A stretch of DNA of 17,544 nt from Faecalimonas sp. (GTDB lineage: Bacteria > Bacillota_A > Clostridia > Lachnospirales > Lachnospiraceae): positions 1 through 17,544 of the forward strand of contig JAPFCT010000353.1 in NCBI GenBank assembly GCA_026169575.1. The letters run 5' to 3'. The translations under genes and the position numbers were made by a program. The notes under the pieces were generated by a model. That model searched no databases, was not told where the DNA came from, and worked only from the letters and a program-made list of their open reading frames with translations. How positions within the stretch are numbered: the stretch's first letter is position 1; each line of letters opens with the position of its first letter. Of the stretch, positions 13,999 to 17,544 are shown piece after piece.

Positions 13999-15539
13999 TG
14001 AGAATCAGAAAGAGATGGGCAGCACTGCTTCTCTGTGCAGTGATGGCAATGCCAGCAGGCGTATATGCAAAAGAGATGGAGACAGAGGGAGAAGCCGTGA
14101 CGGCAGAGGATGGGAAGGAACAGACACAAGTCGGTCTGGAGATGACTTCCCAGATTGAAGGGGCCGAAGGGGATGTCCTTCTTTATCGTGCCGGGGAGAC
14201 AAAAAATCTGCTGTTAAATCTGACAAATACCGGAAGTACAGCGATCACGAACCTGAATGTGACTCCGAAAGTGAAGGCAAGCACCGAAGCGTGGCCGTTT
14301 GAGATTGAAAATAAAAATTATACACAGATCGTGGACGCGATCGCGCCGGGGGAGACAAAAACAGTGTCCTATACATTCACCGCACGGACCGATGTGGCTT
14401 CACGTTATTATAAACTGAAGTTTGATCTGGCATGTGAGGAAGGTGCACTCCCGGAACAGAACGTATTTTTGAAAACCGATGTCGCAGAGGGGCAGCAAAA
14501 TGAAGAACAACAAAGCCCAGGGGGAGAGATTCCGGAAGGTGGAGGATCAGATGGCATGGGCGGTTATCCGTATGACGCAGGCGGAGTATACAATGGCGGT
14601 GAAGTCGTTTCCGGGGGAGAGGCGAAGACCGGTGTGCCTCGTGTGATCGTGTCAGGATTTAATACAGATCCGGCGGAGATTCCGGCAGGAAGCAATTTTA
14701 ATCTGATCGTGCATCTGAAGAATACTTCTCAGGATACGGCGGTTTCTAATATGCTGTTTGAATTTACCGCCCCGGCAGAAGGGGCAGAGTCAAGCGGGGC
14801 AGCCCCGGCGTTTCTTCCGGTATCAGGATCCAGCTCCGTATATCTTGACCAGATTCCGGCAGGAGGAACAAAGGATATTGCGATTGCCCTGAATGCGCGG
14901 GCAGACCTGCTCCAGAAGCCGTACAGCATTGAACTTTCCATGAAGTATCAGGATGGAAATGCGACACAGTATGAGGGGCATGCGGCACTTGCGATCCCGG
15001 TTAAGCAGGCCGCACGGTTTGAATTTAGTGAACTGGAAATCAGTTCACCGGAAATTGCGGTGGGAGATGAGGCAAATGTGATGTGTAATATTTACAATCT
15101 TGGCCGGACGAAGCTTTATAATGTCAAGGCAAGATTTGAGGGGGAAGGAATCAAGGCGAAGGAAGTGTTTGTAGGTCATGTAGAATCCGGCTCCTCGGCG
15201 GCGATTGATGGAATGGTAACCGGAGAGAAGGAGACGACCGGCGATGGAAGGATGAAGATGATCGTCAGTTATGAAGATGAGGCAGGCGCTTCGTATTCTA
15301 CAGAGCAGGAATTCCAGCTTCTTGTAACGGCAGAGCCGGAAGAGACAGCGATGCCGCTTGACCCGGAGATGGAGCCGGAGGAGAAAGGATTCCCGGTAAT
15401 CCCGGTTGTCATTGCAGCAGTGGTACTTGCAGGGATCATCCTCTCTGTGATCATTTTCAAAAAGAAGAAGCAGAGAAGACTTCAGGAAGAGGAGGAAAGC
15501 TTGGCAGATGAGTTTGATAGACTTACTGAGGATGAGTAG
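13998..15539 (+). CDS. Secreted, membrane-anchored CARDB/NEW3-like beta-domain protein
   Basis: A 513-residue envelope protein encoded between an ABC ATPase and its permease. It begins with a signal peptide (basic MRIRKR, hydrophobic core, likely cleavage after Ala24 in VYA). Three beta-rich domains follow (about 40-160, 213-335, 338-450). They share features of CARDB/NEW3-type Ig-like folds (NLLLNLTNTGSTAITNLNV, FNLIVHLKNTSQDTAVSN, ANVMCNIYNLGRTKLYNV). A Gly/Glu-rich linker at about 165-210 separates the first two. A C-terminal membrane span (465-488) ends in KKKKQRR and a short acidic cytoplasmic tail. The protein is thus extracellular and anchored at its C-terminus. I infer a role as an accessory or substrate-handling subunit of the exporter. 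Its domain class is fairly sure, its function is not. Confidence 0.82.
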   Translation: MRIRKRWAALLLCAVMAMPAGVYAKEMETEGEAVTAEDGKEQTQVGLEMTSQIEGAEGDVLLYRAGETKNLLLNLTNTGSTAITNLNVTPKVKASTEAWPFEIENKNYTQIVDAIAPGETKTVSYTFTARTDVASRYYKLKFDLACEEGALPEQNVFLKTDVAEGQQNEEQQSPGGEIPEGGGSDGMGGYPYDAGGVYNGGEVVSGGEAKTGVPRVIVSGFNTDPAEIPAGSNFNLIVHLKNTSQDTAVSNMLFEFTAPAEGAESSGAAPAFLPVSGSSSVYLDQIPAGGTKDIAIALNARADLLQKPYSIELSMKYQDGNATQYEGHAALAIPVKQAARFEFSELEISSPEIAVGDEANVMCNIYNLGRTKLYNVKARFEGEGIKAKEVFVGHVESGSSAAIDGMVTGEKETTGDGRMKMIVSYEDEAGASYSTEQEFQLLVTAEPEETAMPLDPEMEPEEKGFPVIPVVIAAVVLAGIILSVIIFKKKKQRRLQEEEESLADEFDRLTEDE

Positions 15540-16941
15540 CGGGAATTTAAAACGAAGAAAGCTCAGAACGTTTCTGACTGTACTCGGAGTTGTGATCGGC
15601 ACAGCATCGATCGTCGTGATGATCTCGCTTGGGCTTGGCATGCAGAAGTCGATGTATCAGCAGGTGGAAGAATCCGGAGGTCTTACAAGTATCGAGGTCA
15701 CCGGGAAAACAAACGGAGGAAGCGGTGTCATTATTACCGGGGATATGATGCAGGAAGATCAGGAGTCGGAAAAATATATTACAGATGAGGCGATCGAAGA
15801 ACTGGAAGGGCTGGAGCATGTCAGGCTGGCATCGCCGGTGTTATCCATGTCGGCAATGATCCTGAAAGGAAACTACGAAGGATATGTAGATCTCAGAGGA
15901 ATGCGGCCGGAAGCGCTGCAGGAGCAGAATATCCCGCTGGCAGAGGGAAGCAGTCTGCCAAAAGCAGGGACATCAAATCTGGAACTGGTCATAGGGAATC
16001 TGATCCCGGAGATGCTTTATGAAAAAAATACGGGAAAAGGCTACTGGGAAACCGGGAAGCTGCCGGATATTGATTATATGAACGATCCATTATTTCTGAT
16101 TCTGGATGCAGATGCCTATATGGCGTCAAAGGGGAGTGGAACGAGTTCGCTGGAACAGTCTCTTGGAAAATCGGAGGGACAGAATGGAAATCAGACAGCC
16201 ACAAAAGCGCCGAAGAAATATGTGGTGCATGCAAGCGGGATGGTGAAAGGAGATCTGAATACATACAATTCTCATTCCTACTATGTGTATTGTGATCTGG
16301 ATACATTGATCTCTACGTTAAAGCGCGAGTATGGAGCACGGCCGATTCCGGGGCAGCCTACGACAAAGTCTGGGAAGCCGTACAAGGAATTTGTATATTC
16401 TTCTGCGAGTGTGCAGGTAGATGATATCGATAATGTGGAGGCTGTCTCTGCAAAGATCCGGGAAATGGGCTATACGGTAAGCAGCAATGCGGAATACTTA
16501 AAAAGTATGCAGAGCCAGTTTGCGATCATCCAGGCAGTGCTTGGGGGGATCGGAGCGGTATCGCTCCTTGTGGCAGCAATCGGTATCGCCAATACGATGA
16601 TGATGTCCATCTATGAACGGACAAAGGAAATCGGTGTGATCAAAGTGCTGGGATGCAGCCTCAGGAACATTAAGCAGATGTTTCTGATCGAGGCGGGATT
16701 TATCGGTCTGCTCGGAGGAGTGATCGGTAATCTTCTGAGTATGCTGTTATCATTTGGGATCAATACAGTTGCCGGGAGCATGGGAAGCGCGATGGGATTT
16801 GAGGGAGATATCTCTTATATTCCGGTCTGGCTTGTGCTGGCATCGCTTGGATTTGCCATATTTGTCGGCATGGCAGCAGGATATTTTCCGGCGCTGCGTG
16901 CAATGCGGCTAAGTCCGCTGGCGGCGATCAGAAATGAATAG
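15508..16941 (+). CDS. ABC transporter permease, MacB/FtsX fold
   Basis: A 477-residue permease of the MacB type. Residues 1-40 contain MSLIDLLRMSSGNLKRRKLR, then the first span (TFLTVLGVVIGTASIVVMIS). A large extracellular MacB_PCD-like domain follows (about 45-335), and then three spans at about 340-365, 391-420 and 440-465 with the FtsX-family segment YERTKEIGVIKVLGCS between the second and third. It ends in the typical AMRLSPLAAIRNE. ATG 15508 lies 32 bases inside the previous gene, with GGAGG at 15491-15495 rather far upstream. ATG 15532 is possible but would remove the usual amphipathic N-terminus. MacB-type permeases use ATP hydrolysis to move substrates outside the membrane by mechanotransmission rather than classical transmembrane transport. 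The substrate here is unknown. Confidence 0.93.
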   Translation: MSLIDLLRMSSGNLKRRKLRTFLTVLGVVIGTASIVVMISLGLGMQKSMYQQVEESGGLTSIEVTGKTNGGSGVIITGDMMQEDQESEKYITDEAIEELEGLEHVRLASPVLSMSAMILKGNYEGYVDLRGMRPEALQEQNIPLAEGSSLPKAGTSNLELVIGNLIPEMLYEKNTGKGYWETGKLPDIDYMNDPLFLILDADAYMASKGSGTSSLEQSLGKSEGQNGNQTATKAPKKYVVHASGMVKGDLNTYNSHSYYVYCDLDTLISTLKREYGARPIPGQPTTKSGKPYKEFVYSSASVQVDDIDNVEAVSAKIREMGYTVSSNAEYLKSMQSQFAIIQAVLGGIGAVSLLVAAIGIANTMMMSIYERTKEIGVIKVLGCSLRNIKQMFLIEAGFIGLLGGVIGNLLSMLLSFGINTVAGSMGSAMGFEGDISYIPVWLVLASLGFAIFVGMAAGYFPALRAMRLSPLAAIRNE

Positions 16942-16972
16942 AGAAAAAGGAGACTTTTTTGACCGGTATGAG

Positions 16973-17016
16973 AAAAGGAAGATGCACAGACTTGGGAATT
17001 GGTGCATCTCCCTTTT
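16973..17016. terminator. Hairpin between convergent genes, probably bidirectional
   Basis: Arms 16974-16987 and 17002-17015 pair over 14 positions with one A-C mismatch around a 14-base loop. The outer ends are A-rich and T-rich, so either strand yields a stem followed by a short U run. It lies between the ABC permease stop and the stop of the minus-strand hydrolase, seven bases from the latter. A weaker A/T hairpin (16944-16960) sits just upstream. Confidence 0.75.
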
Positions 17017-17023
17017 ATGTGGG

Positions 17024-17539
17024 TTAAGAAAGAATCTGGATCTGGCACATCTGCATTGTGAGCAGCGCTGCAGTATGACTTTCCGGTGTCACTCCTGCAC
17101 AGCATTTCGGATCGACAGAAATATCCATCTCCGGCATGCGTGCTTTTAAAAGAAGAGCGTTTGACACAACGCAGATATCTGTGCAGAGCCCTGCAAGTTC
17201 CACAGCGTCATAATTTTGGGAGGCGACATAGTCTGACAGCGCCATACTTCCGAAAGTTTCTTTGTCAAAAACTGTATCGGCATAAGGTTTCAGACAGTCG
17301 ATGATCTCCCAGCCATCCGTTCCTTTCACACAGTGGACAATCGGGAGTGATCGTCCTTCTTTGGTGGCAAGGTAGTCTTCTCCGTGGGTATCTCGTGTAA
17401 ATAGAATTTCTGTTTTGTCTTCGCGGGCAGCTTTTACTTTTGCCTCCACTGCGCCGACGATTTCTTCGGCTTCTTTTGTTCCGAGACTTCCGGTAACAAA
17501 ATCATTTTGCATATCGATGATGATCAGTGCTTTTTTCAT
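17024..17539 (-). CDS. Nicotinamidase-like cysteine hydrolase (isochorismatase fold)
   Basis: The 171-residue product resembles nicotinamidase/pyrazinamidase, which converts nicotinamide to nicotinate in NAD salvage. The catalytic triad can be placed as Asp9 (IIIDMQNDF), Lys93 (VFDKETF) and Cys123 (GLCTDICV). Metal ligands typical of nicotinamidases are in place: Asp50 and His52 (TRDTH) and His69 (IVHC). These histidines favour nicotinamidase over isochorismatase, which lacks the metal site. At 171 residues it is at the short end of the family but complete, starting MKKALIIIDMQ. The promoter lies outside the window. It converges on the ABC operon and need not be functionally tied to it. Confidence 0.88.
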   Translation of the reverse strand: MKKALIIIDMQNDFVTGSLGTKEAEEIVGAVEAKVKAAREDKTEILFTRDTHGEDYLATKEGRSLPIVHCVKGTDGWEIIDCLKPYADTVFDKETFGSMALSDYVASQNYDAVELAGLCTDICVVSNALLLKARMPEMDISVDPKCCAGVTPESHTAALLTMQMCQIQILS

Positions 17540-17544
17540 AATAA

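Noticed and set aside
15045..15641. 198-residue minus-strand open frame across the end of the beta-domain gene and the start of the permease gene
   Set aside because: Its translation is low-complexity and rich in Leu, Arg and Cys, as expected from antisense of acidic coding sequence. The plus-strand genes here are well supported.
1..17544. CRISPR arrays, insertion sequences, phage genes, tRNA or rRNA genes, riboswitches
   Set aside because: I looked for regular repeats, terminal inverted repeats, transposase or integrase motifs, and conserved RNA elements in the intergenic gaps, and saw none.

Overview
The window is a chromosomal segment of an endospore-forming, Gram-positive Clostridia-type bacterium. 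Gene content and moderate base composition are most like the Lachnospiraceae, but that family assignment is an inference. The evidence is an intact spoIIAA-spoIIAB-sigF operon followed by a spoVA operon, a lipoteichoic-acid-synthase-type enzyme, strong AGGAGG ribosome sites and compact operons. No insertion sequence, phage gene, CRISPR array, rRNA or tRNA is visible. The region reads as core genome.

Layout. (1) Positions 1-6152 hold a tightly packed plus-strand group: the 3' end of valS, an LTA-synthase-family membrane enzyme, folC, a 44-residue acidic ORF and a membrane-anchored TPR protein. A hairpin terminator at 6206-6242 closes it. (2) Positions 6267-7737 encode the forespore sigma factor F with its anti-sigma factor and anti-anti-sigma factor, with overlapping reading frames and a strong terminator at 7738-7789. 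(3) Positions 7827-11205 hold the spoVA operon for moving dipicolinic acid into the forespore and out of the germinating spore. It is preceded by a good match to a forespore (sigma G / sigma F) promoter and by a 62-residue single-span membrane ORF. The gene order is spoVAA-AB-AC-AD-AE. (4) Positions 11323-12963 encode a Na+/phosphate cotransporter with a fused PhoU-like tail, closed by a terminator. (5) Positions 13258-16941 encode a three-gene MacB-type ABC system: ATPase, secreted and membrane-anchored beta-domain protein, and FtsX-fold permease. (6) A complete nicotinamidase-like cysteine hydrolase lies on the minus strand at 17024-17539, converging on the ABC operon across a shared hairpin.

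How the genes work together. SpoIIAA, SpoIIAB and SigF form the partner-switch that turns on forespore transcription after asymmetric division. The SpoVA proteins made later in the forespore load and release dipicolinate. The promoter at 7827-7855 would place the second operon directly under the program started by the first. The remaining genes are housekeeping (ValRS, FolC), envelope (LTA synthase), phosphate uptake, export and NAD salvage.

Several gene starts were set from ribosome-binding sites rather than the longest open frame: the LTA synthase, folC (GTG), spoIIAA, spoVAA, spoVAC, spoVAE (GTG), the phosphate transporter and the ABC ATPase (GTG). I did not find a convincing wholly new system. 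The best leads are the small ORF and forespore promoter ahead of spoVAA, a shifted-frame duplication at the end of the TPR gene, the terminator directly in front of spoIIAA, and the ABC operon in which a beta-domain protein sits where an adaptor would be expected.
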